This document shows positions 17,562 to 25,885 of a stretch of 64,000 bases of DNA, in pieces. The DNA is from DASYKS01 sp031404815 (lineage in GTDB: Bacteria; Acidobacteriota; Thermoanaerobaculia; Multivoradales; UBA5704). A program made the position numbers and the translations under genes. The notes beneath the pieces were generated by a model. The model was given only the letters and a program-made list of their open reading frames with translations. It did not search any database and was not told the DNA's origin. The stretch lies in assembly GCA_031404815.1 (NCBI GenBank), contig JANNIH010000018.1, forward strand, positions 1 to 64,000, read 5' to 3'. How positions within the stretch are numbered: the stretch's first letter is position 1; each line of letters opens with the position of its first letter.

Positions 17562-18861
17562 TCTGGTTCGGATCGAACGGGTTCGCGATCGGTTCGTCCA
17601 AAGGATGCCCGCCACCGAATCGCCCGACCGAGACCGCGCCCGGCGTGGCGCACGCGGCCGCTGCGGTCGAACGGATCCGGTAGCCGACCTGCGCCGCAGC
17701 AAACCCTCGATCGAGCCCGGCTTGAGCCGTCAAGAACGTTTCGATCTCGGCCGTCCACTCGACCGAGGCCGCGGTCCCGCTCCAATCGCGAATCGACTCG
17801 TTACGCTCCTCACCGGCCGGCGAGATCGCCGTCCGAAGGTCCGAGACCGACAACACGTTCGAGCCATCGGCTACGACGGCGACCGACCAGCTCGCGCGCG
17901 TTTCGACGGCCGAAGTACCGTTTGCCACGACGTGCGCACCGCCAAGGAAAGAGGTCTTGGTGACGACCAGGCCGGCGCAGGTTCCGCACGACGCGAGAGC
18001 CACCTGCGGCCAAGCGACCGAAACCTCGCGCGCCCCGAAAGCGATGCGGAGGGTCTCGCTCCCGGTGCCACGCGCCGTCCAACAGGCGTTTTCCAGTGTC
18101 GCCGCACCGCGCCGCACCCGCCGCGCCGAGAGTTCATCTTCGGGGAAACCGCGGTCATAGATGCCGAGCGAGATCCCCGGATCGCCGCAGGCGGCGGGCG
18201 TGGTCGAGTAGGCCCATCGACAGCGGCAGGAGCCGTCGGCGCCCACGGCGAGCCGGGCGGAGAGATTGCGCGCCGCGCCGAGTAGGCCGGGGTCTTCCGT
18301 AACGGCAGCAGCCAGCAGATCGGTGACTGTAGAATCCCCTTCGCGCAGCGCCGCCGCGAGCCGATCGTCGAGCCAGACCGCGGCCCCCACTTCCACCCCC
18401 AACTCCGGAACGAAACGGCAGACCTCGCCCACGCACGAGAGCCCGACGGTGAACGGCGACGCCTCGGCCAGCTCGGCCAGCTCAGCCCCATTGCCATCGC
18501 GCAGCCGGAGCACATAGTCGAAACCGTCGCTCAAAAAACGTTCGACCGCGCCGGACAGACGCACGGTGGTACGGCCGGGCAGCGCCGGAGCGAGGAGTGC
18601 CGACCCTACCCGGGCTCCGCCAACCGTCTCGAGCGCCACGACGAGCTTGACAGGCACCCCTTCGAACAGCACGAGATCGACCGCGAGATCGGAGCCTGCG
18701 GCGTGGAGCGCGGTGATCGAAACGAGCGGAAGAGGCGATCTGCTCGGGGGCTCAAAAAGCTGACTCTGCGGCGCTTCGGCAAGCGCAACCGACGAGCCGA
18801 AAACCAGCAGGACCATTGCGAGTATAGACGCGAAACAGATCTCTAAACCCTTGTCTTTCAT
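17524..18861 (-). CDS. Secreted protein of unknown function
   Basis: The ATG at 18861 is preceded by GAGAGGAGAAC. A longer frame to 18957 lacks a ribosome site. The product (445 residues) begins MKDKGLEICFASILAMVLLV, with signal peptide cleavage near ALAEA. The rest is beta-rich with no recognised catalytic motif. Cys pairs (LSCVGEVC, CRCRWAYSTTPAAC, LASCGTCAGLV) suggest disulfides in an extracytoplasmic fold. The last 38 bases overlap the 3' end of the convergent kinase gene. It ends ISVVIGECRPPR. No family was recognised. Confidence 0.7.
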   Translation of the reverse strand: MKDKGLEICFASILAMVLLVFGSSVALAEAPQSQLFEPPSRSPLPLVSITALHAAGSDLAVDLVLFEGVPVKLVVALETVGGARVGSALLAPALPGRTTVRLSGAVERFLSDGFDYVLRLRDGNGAELAELAEASPFTVGLSCVGEVCRFVPELGVEVGAAVWLDDRLAAALREGDSTVTDLLAAAVTEDPGLLGAARNLSARLAVGADGSCRCRWAYSTTPAACGDPGISLGIYDRGFPEDELSARRVRRGAATLENACWTARGTGSETLRIAFGAREVSVAWPQVALASCGTCAGLVVTKTSFLGGAHVVANGTSAVETRASWSVAVVADGSNVLSVSDLRTAISPAGEERNESIRDWSGTAASVEWTAEIETFLTAQAGLDRGFAAAQVGYRIRSTAAAACATPGAVSVGRFGGGHPLDEPIANPFDPNQISVVIGECRPPR

Positions 18862-19102
18862 TGAAGTTCTCCTCTCGCGAGCGACGCCGCGAGACGCGGC
18901 ATTCTCTCCTAACGTAAGGCGCAGCGGGCAACCGGTTTCCCTCACCCACCGTGGCATGCCGGTTGCTGTTGCCGATCCCCAGCCGCGGCGGGCTCAGCCC
19001 AGAGAGCCTTCGCATCGGCAACAAGCTGGCCTACCCCGGACGACGGTCGGAGAGTTTTTCCGATCTCGAACCGCTTCCGGGCGCCACCGAAGAGGAGATG
19101 TC

Positions 19103-19276
19103 ATGAGTTGGATCGTCATCCTGTGGATCGCCGCCGGGGTCACCGCCTTGATCGCGATGACCGGAATCAAACCGAAGGGGACGCGGCACGTCGCCCACAC
19201 CCACTTGATCACCGCCGCCCGCATCGGTTTCGCCCTGATCGTGGTGATCCTGGTCTCGATGGCGTTTCTGCGTTGA
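19103..19276 (+). CDS. Small two-helix membrane protein
   Basis: This 57-residue protein has an ATG at 19103 preceded by AGAGGAG. It has two hydrophobic helices (IVILWIAAGVTALIAM and IGFALIVVILVSMAF) joined by a basic His-containing loop (KPKGTRHVAHTHLITAAR). A membrane protein gene starts two bases after its stop, so the pair is an operon. The function is unknown. Confidence 0.65.
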   Translation: MSWIVILWIAAGVTALIAMTGIKPKGTRHVAHTHLITAARIGFALIVVILVSMAFLR

Positions 19277-19278
19277 AC

Positions 19279-19788
19279 ATGAAGCGGCTGCTGCGCTTCT
19301 TCGCCGTGATCCATGCGCTGATCGCGGCTTTCTTTGCGCTCTCGGCGCTCGTCTTGGTCGGCGCCGCCTCGCGCGTGCTCTGGCAGGCGCTCTCCTCGGG
19401 TCTCGATCACGAATCGGCGGTCGGCGTGATCGACGGCATCGGCCTGATCGCGATCGCGGTGGTCGCCCTCCAGATGGCACAAACGATCACTGAAGAAGAG
19501 GTGATCCGTCAGGTCCACATCAGCGGGCCGACCCGCGTGCGCCGTTTCCTCTCGCGCTTCCTCGTCGTGGTCGTCGTGGCGCTCGCCGTCGAGGGGCTGG
19601 TCGCCACGTTCAAGGCGATCCGCGGCAACGCCGCAAATCTCGCGAACGCCGCGAGCATCGAAATCGCGGCCGGCATCCTGCTCGCCGGCTGGGGTCTGTT
19701 CCTGCGCCTCAACCGCTCGGTCGAAGAGTTGGAGCCGGAGGCGATGGAAGAGGCAAAGCGCGAGGACCAGAAGCTCGACGCGCTCTAA
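19279..19788 (+). CDS. Four-helix integral membrane protein (weakly PsiE-like)
   Basis: This 169-residue protein has hydrophobic segments at about 5-30, 50-65, 95-115 and 130-150. An acidic amphipathic stretch, MAQTITEEEVIRQVHISGP, lies between helices 2 and 3, and the C-terminus is charged (LEPEAMEEAKREDQKLDAL). Spacing resembles PsiE-like phosphate-starvation proteins, but I cannot confirm that. It starts two bases after the upstream small membrane protein gene and lies upstream of the convergent Crp/Fnr gene. Confidence 0.65.
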   Translation: MKRLLRFFAVIHALIAAFFALSALVLVGAASRVLWQALSSGLDHESAVGVIDGIGLIAIAVVALQMAQTITEEEVIRQVHISGPTRVRRFLSRFLVVVVVALAVEGLVATFKAIRGNAANLANAASIEIAAGILLAGWGLFLRLNRSVEELEPEAMEEAKREDQKLDAL

Positions 19789-19825
19789 GGAGCCTTTGTC
19801 TGCCCGGCGGGTAGCCCCGCGACGT

Positions 19826-20515
19826 TTACCCCTGCGCCAGCTCGGCGAGCGCTTGCCGGTCGAGCAGCAGAAAACCGTCCGGCTCGGTGCGGACGATCCC
19901 CACTTTGCTCCATCGGCTCATCACCCGGATCGCGGTCTCGATCGTCGTGCCGCAGAGGTCGGCGAGTTCCTGGCGCGACAGGCGAACGGGCACGAACAGC
20001 CCTTCCGGCCGCTGCTCACCGGCACCCTCCGCCAGGCTGGACAACGCGCGTGCGAGGCGCGCTTCGACCCCCGCGCCCGCCAGATCGGCGAGGCGCGCGG
20101 TCAGCTCGCGCAGACGCAGCGCAAGACCCGAGAGCAGACCGCGCACCAGCGACGGGTTGCGGTCGAGCAGTGCGAGGAAGCCTTGGCTCTCGATCTCCAG
20201 ACAGGTCGCCGGGACCTGCGCAAGGGCGGTCGCCGGGTAGGGTAGCCCCTCGAAAACGGCGACCGCGCCAACCGGATCGCCAGGGCCGAACAGGTCGAGG
20301 ATCAGCTCGCGGCCGTTCGCGCTCGACTTGACCACCTTCACCCGGCCGCTCTCTACCACCCAGAGGCTGTCCGGCGCGTCGCGCTCACGAAACAACACAT
20401 CGCCGCGGGAAAGTTCGACCCGGCGCGCGAGCGCAGCGAGCGCGGAGCGGTCGGCCGGGGTGAGACGCCGAAACATCGGCACAGCCGCGATTTCCCCTTC
20501 GAGCGACGGCGGCAT
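19826..20515 (-). CDS. Crp/Fnr-family transcriptional regulator
   Basis: The start at 20515 (MPPSLEGEIAAVPMFRRL) fits the family; a longer frame to 20569 is less likely. An N-terminal cyclic-nucleotide-binding-type beta-roll (RGDVLFRERDAPDSLWVVES, LFGPGDPVGAVAVFEG) is followed by a dimerisation helix and a winged HTH (LSRQELADLCGTTIETAIRV). No Fnr-type N-terminal cysteine cluster is visible, so direct [4Fe-4S] oxygen sensing is unlikely. Dnr/Nnr-type heme or nitric-oxide sensing is possible. It is divergent from the di-iron repair gene, with a perfect inverted repeat between them, so it probably controls that gene. Confidence 0.9.
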   Translation of the reverse strand: MPPSLEGEIAAVPMFRRLTPADRSALAALARRVELSRGDVLFRERDAPDSLWVVESGRVKVVKSSANGRELILDLFGPGDPVGAVAVFEGLPYPATALAQVPATCLEIESQGFLALLDRNPSLVRGLLSGLALRLRELTARLADLAGAGVEARLARALSSLAEGAGEQRPEGLFVPVRLSRQELADLCGTTIETAIRVMSRWSKVGIVRTEPDGFLLLDRQALAELAQG

Positions 20516-20555
20516 GGCAGAAGGCCCTCCGAACCATCCCGAAGCAGAGGTCGGC

Positions 20556-20574
20556 GATGGATATGACATCCATC
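20556..20574. promoter_or_regulatory. Candidate operator, perfect 7-5-7 inverted repeat
   Basis: GATGGAT-ATGAC-ATCCATC is a perfect 19-bp inverted repeat between the divergent Crp/Fnr gene (start 20515) and the ric-like gene (start 20662). Its size and symmetry suit a Crp/Fnr-family dimer, although it is not the classic TTGAT-N4-ATCAA box. It is the best candidate binding site for the adjacent regulator. Confidence 0.55.
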
Positions 20575-20661
20575 ATGACGGAGCGGGCGCCTTTGGCGCT
20601 AGCTTCGCCCTCGTTCGCCGTCGCCCGCGGCGCAACGAACTCTGCGGAGGACTCTACCGCC

Positions 20662-21402
20662 ATGCTTCCCTTCAGCCCCACTCAACCGGTTGGTGAAATT
20701 GTCGCTCACTTCCCCGGCGCGAGCCGCCTGTTCGAACGCTACGCCATCGACTACTGCTGCGGAGGGCGGCTGCCGCTCGCCAACGCCTGCGCCGCGCGGG
20801 GACTCGATCCCCTGGCTCTGATCGCGGAGCTGTCCGAAGCCGTAACGCGCGCCGACCTCAAAGAGCTGCGCGATTGGACCGCAGAGCCGCTCGCCGATCT
20901 GATCGAGCACATCTTGGTCGCCTACCACGCGCCGCTGCGCGCCGAGCTGCCACGCCTCGCGCGCCTGGCCGGCCGGGCGCTGGAGCGCCACGGCAACGAC
21001 GGGATGCTCCCGTTCGAAGCGATCGCCGGCCAAATCGCCGAGCTGGAGGCTGAGCTCGAATCACACATGTTGAAAGAAGAGCGGGTGCTGTTCCCCGCCG
21101 TCCGTCGGCTCGAGGCCGCGGCGGGCGGAGCGCTCACGCCGGTCGCCGAGCCCTGCGGCTCGATCGCGTTCCCGATCCAGGCGATGGAGCACGAGCACGC
21201 CGAGGCCGGCGCGCATCTCGCGGAACTGCGCCGAATCACCCGCGGCTACGAAGTGCCGGCCGGGGCCTGCAACACCGTCACCGCCCTGGTCGAGGGGCTC
21301 GCGGAATTCGAAACCGAGCTGCACCGCCACATCCATCTCGAGAACGAGATTCTGTTCCCGCGTGCGCTCACGCTCTCCGGCAGGGGGTGCGCGGAGAGCT
21401 GA
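20662..21402 (+). CDS. ric: Iron-sulfur cluster repair di-iron protein (Ric/YtfE/ScdA)
   Basis: The ATG at 20662 follows GCGGAGGA; a longer frame from 20557 would absorb the operator. The N-terminal ScdA domain carries FERYAIDYCCGGRLPLANAC, with its Cys-Cys pair. The hemerythrin-like region supplies the di-iron ligands: HILVAYHAPL, ESHMLKEERVLFP, AMEHEHAEAGAHL and LHRHIHLENEILFP. These proteins repair Fe-S clusters damaged by nitric oxide or oxidants and are typically induced by NO-responsive Fnr/Dnr-type regulators. That fits the divergent Crp/Fnr gene. Length (246) is normal. Confidence 0.93.
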   Translation: MLPFSPTQPVGEIVAHFPGASRLFERYAIDYCCGGRLPLANACAARGLDPLALIAELSEAVTRADLKELRDWTAEPLADLIEHILVAYHAPLRAELPRLARLAGRALERHGNDGMLPFEAIAGQIAELEAELESHMLKEERVLFPAVRRLEAAAGGALTPVAEPCGSIAFPIQAMEHEHAEAGAHLAELRRITRGYEVPAGACNTVTALVEGLAEFETELHRHIHLENEILFPRALTLSGRGCAES

Positions 21403-21606
21403 GGAAGACATTGTCGCCCCACAGATTCTCGCTCCGTCCTGTAGACGCCGCATCAGCCTTTCTGGAACACTTCCGGCATGCGCATCGCCAAGAGATCGAG
21501 GCGCGCCTCAGCGACCAGACCGGAGCGGTCGTCGCCTAGGGCCACACCCACGTACCCCGCCCGGTCCGCAACACACGGGGCCAGCTGCTCCCTTGTCAGT
21601 TGATCC

Positions 21607-21620
21607 ATTACCGCGGTAAT
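21607..21620. promoter_or_regulatory. Candidate autoregulatory palindrome upstream of antitoxin
   Basis: ATTACCGCGGTAAT is a perfect 14-bp palindrome ending nine bases before the antitoxin ATG at 21629. Antitoxins of the AbrB fold usually bind such palindromes with their toxin to repress the operon. Its position would also overlap the ribosome-binding region or the transcription start. Confidence 0.55.
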
Positions 21621-21628
21621 CTTTGGCC

Positions 21629-21889
21629 ATGACGATCGCGACATCTAAGCTGACGGCCCAAGGGCAGGTCTCGGTACCTGCCGAGGTTCGGCGCAGGCTT
21701 GGGATCGGCCCTGGATCGGTTCTCGAATGGGAACAAGAAGGCGAAAAGTTCCTGGTCCGCCGGGCTGGTCGCTACTCTTCGGAGGACCTGCATCACGCGT
21801 TGTTCGACGCGCCGCCCGAGTCTCGTACCCTCGAGGAGATGAAGGAAGGGATTCGCACCTACATCAAGAAACGTCATGCGCGCGGTTGA
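21629..21889 (+). CDS. AbrB/MazE-fold (VapB-type) antitoxin
   Basis: This 86-residue protein starts with an AbrB-type swapped-hairpin DNA-binding domain: LTAQGQVSVPAEVRRRLGIG, then PGSVLEWEQEGEKFLVRR. The C-terminal tail (HALFDAPPESRTLEEMKEGI) is the usual toxin-neutralising segment. Its 3' end overlaps the PIN-toxin gene by 14 bases, giving coupled translation. A perfect palindrome precedes the start. Confidence 0.9.
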   Translation: MTIATSKLTAQGQVSVPAEVRRRLGIGPGSVLEWEQEGEKFLVRRAGRYSSEDLHHALFDAPPESRTLEEMKEGIRTYIKKRHARG

Positions 21890-22256
21890 TACCAACGTAC
21901 TGGTGCGCCTTGCCGCGCGCGACGACGAGCACCAATTCGCCGCAGCAGAGGCCTTCGTAGCCGGCGGCGCCTGGGTTTCGCATCTCGTCCTCGTCGAAGC
22001 GATGTGGGTTCTCGCCTCGGTCTACGAGAAATCCTCAGCCAAAATCGCGACAGCTGTAGAGATACTTCTCGCGCACCGCGATTTGACGCTCCAGGAGCCA
22101 GAAGTCGTGGCAGCCGCCCTCGAACGCTTTCGCGAGCGCCCGAAGCTCGGCTTTTCCGACTGCTTGATTCTCGAAGTCGCACGACGAGCAGGACATCTAC
22201 CCCTCGGCACCTTTGATCGAGATCTAGCAAAGCTCCAGGGAACGACGAAGCTCTGA
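21876..22256 (+). CDS. vapC: PIN-domain toxin (VapC-type RNase)
   Basis: This 126-residue PIN domain has conserved acidic residues in MRAVDTNVLVRLAARDDEHQ (first Asp), VSHLVLVEAMWVLAS (Glu), GFSDCLILEVARRAG (Asp) and FDRDLAKL (Asp). These form the Mg2+ site of VapC endoribonucleases, which cleave specific tRNAs or rRNA. It overlaps and follows the AbrB-type antitoxin. The length is normal and no lesion was seen. Confidence 0.92.
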   Translation: MRAVDTNVLVRLAARDDEHQFAAAEAFVAGGAWVSHLVLVEAMWVLASVYEKSSAKIATAVEILLAHRDLTLQEPEVVAAALERFRERPKLGFSDCLILEVARRAGHLPLGTFDRDLAKLQGTTKL

Positions 22257-22269
22257 TTCCGCCGATTGC

Positions 22270-22475
22270 ACTGCCTTGGAACTCCGACAACGGCGGTCTC
22301 CGGACGTTGCCCCTGCACCGGGCAAGGCTTGCGTTCAACTCGCGCGCTCCGGCGACATGGCGCACTGCGGCGAGAAACACGTCGGGATTCTCGTCCTCGT
22401 GCGCTGCCGCGAGGTACTCCGTGATCGCGCCCTCGTTGTCGAAGTAAGCGCTGGTGTCGAACGTGTCTATCGCTG
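22270..22475 (-). pseudogene. Truncated HigA-like antitoxin fragment
   Basis: The frame reads IDTFDTSAYFDNEGAITEYL, then AAAHEDENPDVFLAAVRHVA, the N-terminal half of the addiction-module antidote (HigA-like XRE) family. The helix-turn-helix half that should follow GxxRESLYKAL is missing or scrambled, and no start codon is evident. It lies antisense and convergent to vapC and overlaps the end of the lipase-like gene by a few bases. Confidence 0.5.
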
Positions 22476-24161
22476 CTTTGCGAGCAGCCTCAGACGCTCC
22501 GGGATCTCGTCGGCGTAGTCCGGAATCGCTGACGTTTCCGGGATGACGGCTGAGATTACCCCGAACCGGTCGATTCGACGCGCCCAGATGGTACCGCGCT
22601 CGCCGGGGGATCCGTCTGCCCCAGGACGACCGTCACTTCCATCTCGACCATTGTGACCGTCCGGCCTCGTTGGCTGGCTTCCCCCAACTCCCTGGCATCC
22701 CGCCCCTCCTTTTCCCCCTCGCCCTCCCTGACCTCCTCGTCCACCTATTCCGCCCTTCCCCCCCGCACCGCCTTGGATCTCTGGAGAAATAACCGGATCA
22801 TTCAAGGTCAAGAGGAAGACTTCCCCACCTCGACCACCGTTGCCAGCCGCCCCACCGTCGCCTCCCGGCTTCCCGTCACCTGCATCTCCGCCCCCTGTAG
22901 AGCCATGGAAATCACCGAACATTCCGGCACCACAGCTTCCGTTTTCCCCGTTTCCGCCGTCGCTTCCATTGTCTCCTCCTCCGCCAGGCGCTCCGCCTGC
23001 ACCATCGCCACCAGCAGCCTTAACCCGGACGCCGATCAATCGCGCAGTCGCCAGCGTTAGCCGCCCGGCCGTTTCACCCGGCCCGCCGGAGGCATCAATG
23101 CTGCCACCCGAGATCGAGCCTGCAACGACCGTTGCATCCTTACCCTTAATCGAAGCTGCCCCCTCCAGGACGATCTCATTTGCGACGATTACACCTCCGT
23201 TCGGCATCATCATTGTGAGATCCTTAACGAGCAATTTGTCCGCTACGAGGGTATTGGAAGTCCAAGCTGGTGCTGGCGTGGAGACATCGATCACCAGATC
23301 CTTCGCCCCCGTGACAAGGCGCTGATTCTTAAAGACTTCCTCATAAGCAACCTTGAACGCTACATACGAGTCAGAAGAGACGCTCGTCGGCTTAACGATG
23401 TTGATGTGATCTTCGCCAATTGGATCGAGGCGCTCGTTGCAAAGGTTCGTCGCACTTTCTCGGGGCACGACACGAACCCCTTTAGTGTCTTTGGTCTCGA
23501 ACGCACAATAGGAGTGGACGGATCGAGATAGTGGTGATGCCAGCCAGCTGTTCATCTGGCCTTGGAGGAACAAATTTCCTTCAAGCTTCTTCAGGCCCTC
23601 GGCTTGCGGGCTCTCGCCAATCAGTGAGGCAAGATTGCCGAGGCTCGCTCCTGTCGTCGGCGTTGCAAAGAAGTAGACCATCGGGACTTTGATCCGGTCG
23701 GAATACTTCAAAAGGTAATTTCGTACAATTACTCCTCCCATGCTATGGGCGACGAAGACTGCTTCTTGATATTTCCTGAATACTCCCGCCGACTCTAGTC
23801 GCAGCCTCAAATTCTCGGCAAGATCATCAATGGACAAGTTCTCCTTAAGGGCTGTCGTTTCGTAACTGTAGACCAAGACATCGGAGGACTCGAAGGCCGA
23901 ATCTTCTGCGATCAGCTTCGGCCAGTACGCCTTGGTTCGAGGATTCGTCCATGTCCCCTTGCCATCACCCACGAATCCATGGACGAACACGATCACGCGT
24001 GATGCATCTGATTTCTTGACGAACCCAATGGCCTCGTCGGAAGCCGAGAGCCCGTCGCCCCCCGAACTTGGCGGCGAACTACTCCTTTGGCAGGAGAATG
24101 AGAGAACTCCTACTATGAGCGCAACGATCAGGCGCACTGCCGGCAGACTTGCCTTAATCAC
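22467..24161 (-). CDS. Lipase-like (DUF676-type) lipoprotein with collagen-like tail
   Basis: The GTG start at 24161 has a strong AGGAGG site seven bases before it. Residues 1-24 are a lipoprotein signal (LSFSC, Cys24). Residues 55-290 form an alpha/beta hydrolase: VIVFVHGFVGDGKGTW with the oxyanion strand, and AHSMGG at about 137-142 with the nucleophile Ser. The region from about 375 to 535 is Gly-rich, with GGxGGxGG and GxxGxx runs ending GRPGADGSPGERG, resembling collagen-like or PGRS stalks. A short globular end follows. Fusion of a hydrolase with this stalk on a lipid-anchored surface protein is unusual. The substrate is unknown. GC is lower than in the neighbours. Confidence 0.75.
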   Translation of the reverse strand: MIKASLPAVRLIVALIVGVLSFSCQRSSSPPSSGGDGLSASDEAIGFVKKSDASRVIVFVHGFVGDGKGTWTNPRTKAYWPKLIAEDSAFESSDVLVYSYETTALKENLSIDDLAENLRLRLESAGVFRKYQEAVFVAHSMGGVIVRNYLLKYSDRIKVPMVYFFATPTTGASLGNLASLIGESPQAEGLKKLEGNLFLQGQMNSWLASPLSRSVHSYCAFETKDTKGVRVVPRESATNLCNERLDPIGEDHINIVKPTSVSSDSYVAFKVAYEEVFKNQRLVTGAKDLVIDVSTPAPAWTSNTLVADKLLVKDLTMMMPNGGVIVANEIVLEGAASIKGKDATVVAGSISGGSIDASGGPGETAGRLTLATARLIGVRVKAAGGDGAGGAPGGGGDNGSDGGNGENGSCGAGMFGDFHGSTGGGDAGDGKPGGDGGAAGNGGRGGEVFLLTLNDPVISPEIQGGAGGKGGIGGRGGQGGRGGKGGAGCQGVGGSQPTRPDGHNGRDGSDGRPGADGSPGERGTIWARRIDRFGVISAVIPETSAIPDYADEIPERLRLLAKQR

Positions 24162-24359
24162 AAGATGTCCTCCTGACGACCGAAACGAAGGAATTCCTCA
24201 AGAACAGGAGACGGACGCGGTTCTCAAGTTCCCCGAAGGCCCCTTCTGCCAGACGGCAGGCGTAACCACTCGAGGACCGCAGAATCGGGATACTGGGTCG
24301 AAAGCTTTGTCGAATCCCTCGAAGAATTAATCTGATGCCCGTGAAGGCCTTACCGACGG

Positions 24360-24560
24360 CTACGTAACCGAGAGCGCAGAAAAAAAGCGGGAGGGATAAA
24401 GATAATCCTCTCCGGATTCGTCCACGACGCGAATCAAGCCGTCCCCTTCTGCCTTGGGGTCGGAAAGGCGAAGGTAGATCTTCCGCAGCTCCAAGGAAGC
24501 CGGGTAGCCTGAATTCTCCAAGCAGACGACGTATGAGGTTTCGGTCACCGGTTCCGCCAT
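24360..24560 (-). CDS. Short conserved protein of unknown function
   Basis: The preferred start is ATG at 24560, giving 66 residues: MAEPVTETSYVVCLENSGYP, then SLELRKIYLRLSDP, and GLIRVVDESGEDYLYPSRFF. The pattern (one Cys, beta-hairpin, ESGEDYLYP) resembles a small protein found across many bacteria with no assigned role. The gene starts just after the amidase gene ends on the same strand. Confidence 0.65.
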   Translation of the reverse strand: MAEPVTETSYVVCLENSGYPASLELRKIYLRLSDPKAEGDGLIRVVDESGEDYLYPSRFFSALSVT

Positions 24561-24564
24561 CCCC

Positions 24565-25833
24565 TTACCTGCGCGCGCGCCGGAGCGCCGCTTCCAATCC
24601 CCCACCCGCGAGCGCGATCAGCTCCTCGTCCCTACCGAAGCGCCCGGCCACCTGCAACCCCATCGGCAACCCTTCCGCGTTCTTGCCCGCCGGCAGACAG
24701 AGGGCCGGCAGGCCGGCTTGGGTCCAGGGGATGTTCATGGCCGGATCCCCCGTGCTCGACAGACCTTTGGGGGCAGAACCTTGGGCGGGCGGGGAGATCC
24801 AGAGCTCGATCCCTTCGCGATCCATCACGGATTCGATCTCCGGACGGAGCATCGTTGCGTCTTCCAGGTCTCGGGCGAGGTCGGCGTCGGAGATTGCGAG
24901 CCCCTTCTCGATCAGCTCGACCGTGCGGCGCTCGTAGAGGTCGGCATAGCGCGGGTACCAGCCGGCCGCGGCGTGAGCCCGGGCCGCTTCGGCCGCCACG
25001 ATGCGGCGATGGCGGGCGGCGATCTCTTCGAAGTCGGCAAACATGGGGACCGGGACGACCTCGTAGCCGACGGCGGCAAGGCTTTCGGCAACTCTCTGAA
25101 AATGGGCTTGACCTTCGTTCCAGGCGCTTTCGAGATACGGACCTTCGGGCAACCCCAGGCGGGGCTTTCCCGCGACTTTCGACCGGGGCGCTACAGGGCG
25201 CCAGCTTCGGCAGAGTACGCGGGCCGCGCGTTCGATCATTGCGACGTCCGGAGCGAAGAGGCCGACGTGATCGAACGAGGGGGCGAGCGGAAGGACCCCT
25301 TCGTTCGAGATCCGATCGTAGCTCGGCTTCCACCCGACCACGCCGCAGTAGGCGGCGGGGCGGATGATCGAGCCGATGGTTTGGGTGCCGAGGGCGAGCG
25401 GGCAGAGCCCGGCGGCGACCGCGGCGGCCGAACCGCTGCTCGATCCGCCGGGGGTGTGCTCGGGGTTCCGGGGATTCCGCGTCGGACCGGGAGCGAAGTA
25501 GGCGAATTCGGTGGAGACCGTCTTGCCGAGGAAGAGAGCACCCGCGGCGCGGAGGGCGGCGACCGCCGGGCCTTCTTCGCCTTGCAAAACCTCCGGCGGC
25601 AGGTGGCTCCCCCCTTGGGTCGTGAAGCCTCGGACGTGAAAGATGTCCTTGATGCCCACCGGCAGGCCGTAAAGCGGTGGCCGGTCTGCGGGATCGGGGA
25701 AGCGCGCGAGGAGATCGGCGGCGGCGCTGCGGAGGCGATTCGTACGGCCGACTTCGGGGACGAAGGCGAGGACCGCGGGCTCGCGCTCAGCAAAGTGGGT
25801 TTCGAGTTCCGCCAGCGGGTTCATTTCGAGCAT
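24565..25833 (-). CDS. Amidase signature family enzyme
   Basis: This 422-residue protein of the Ser-cisSer-Lys amidase family has the Lys in LYGLPVGIKDIFHV, the Gly/Ser stretch in HTPGGSSSGSAAAVAAG, and the nucleophile region in LALGTQTIGSIIRPAAYCGV, where an Ile replaces the commoner Gly/Ala near the nucleophile. The C-terminus (LPALCLPAGKNAEGLPMGLQ) is typical. It is not GatA: there is no gatB/gatC nearby and the sequence is nearer to catabolic amidases. It shares orientation with the CoxM/CoxS genes and may act in catabolism of an amide or N-heterocycle. Confidence 0.88.
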   Translation of the reverse strand: MLEMNPLAELETHFAEREPAVLAFVPEVGRTNRLRSAAADLLARFPDPADRPPLYGLPVGIKDIFHVRGFTTQGGSHLPPEVLQGEEGPAVAALRAAGALFLGKTVSTEFAYFAPGPTRNPRNPEHTPGGSSSGSAAAVAAGLCPLALGTQTIGSIIRPAAYCGVVGWKPSYDRISNEGVLPLAPSFDHVGLFAPDVAMIERAARVLCRSWRPVAPRSKVAGKPRLGLPEGPYLESAWNEGQAHFQRVAESLAAVGYEVVPVPMFADFEEIAARHRRIVAAEAARAHAAAGWYPRYADLYERRTVELIEKGLAISDADLARDLEDATMLRPEIESVMDREGIELWISPPAQGSAPKGLSSTGDPAMNIPWTQAGLPALCLPAGKNAEGLPMGLQVAGRFGRDEELIALAGGGLEAALRRARR

Positions 25834-25885
25834 TTTGGGACTTGCAGCCGGCGCGGGGGTCGGCGCTCCCGGAAAAAGATGCGTG

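Noticed and set aside
21453..21644. 63-residue minus-strand ORF upstream of the antitoxin
   Set aside because: It shows no family, overlaps the antitoxin palindrome and promoter region, and has no ribosome site.
22653..23325. Pro/Ser-rich plus-strand ORFs
   Set aside because: They are the antisense of the glycine-rich tail of the lipase-like lipoprotein.
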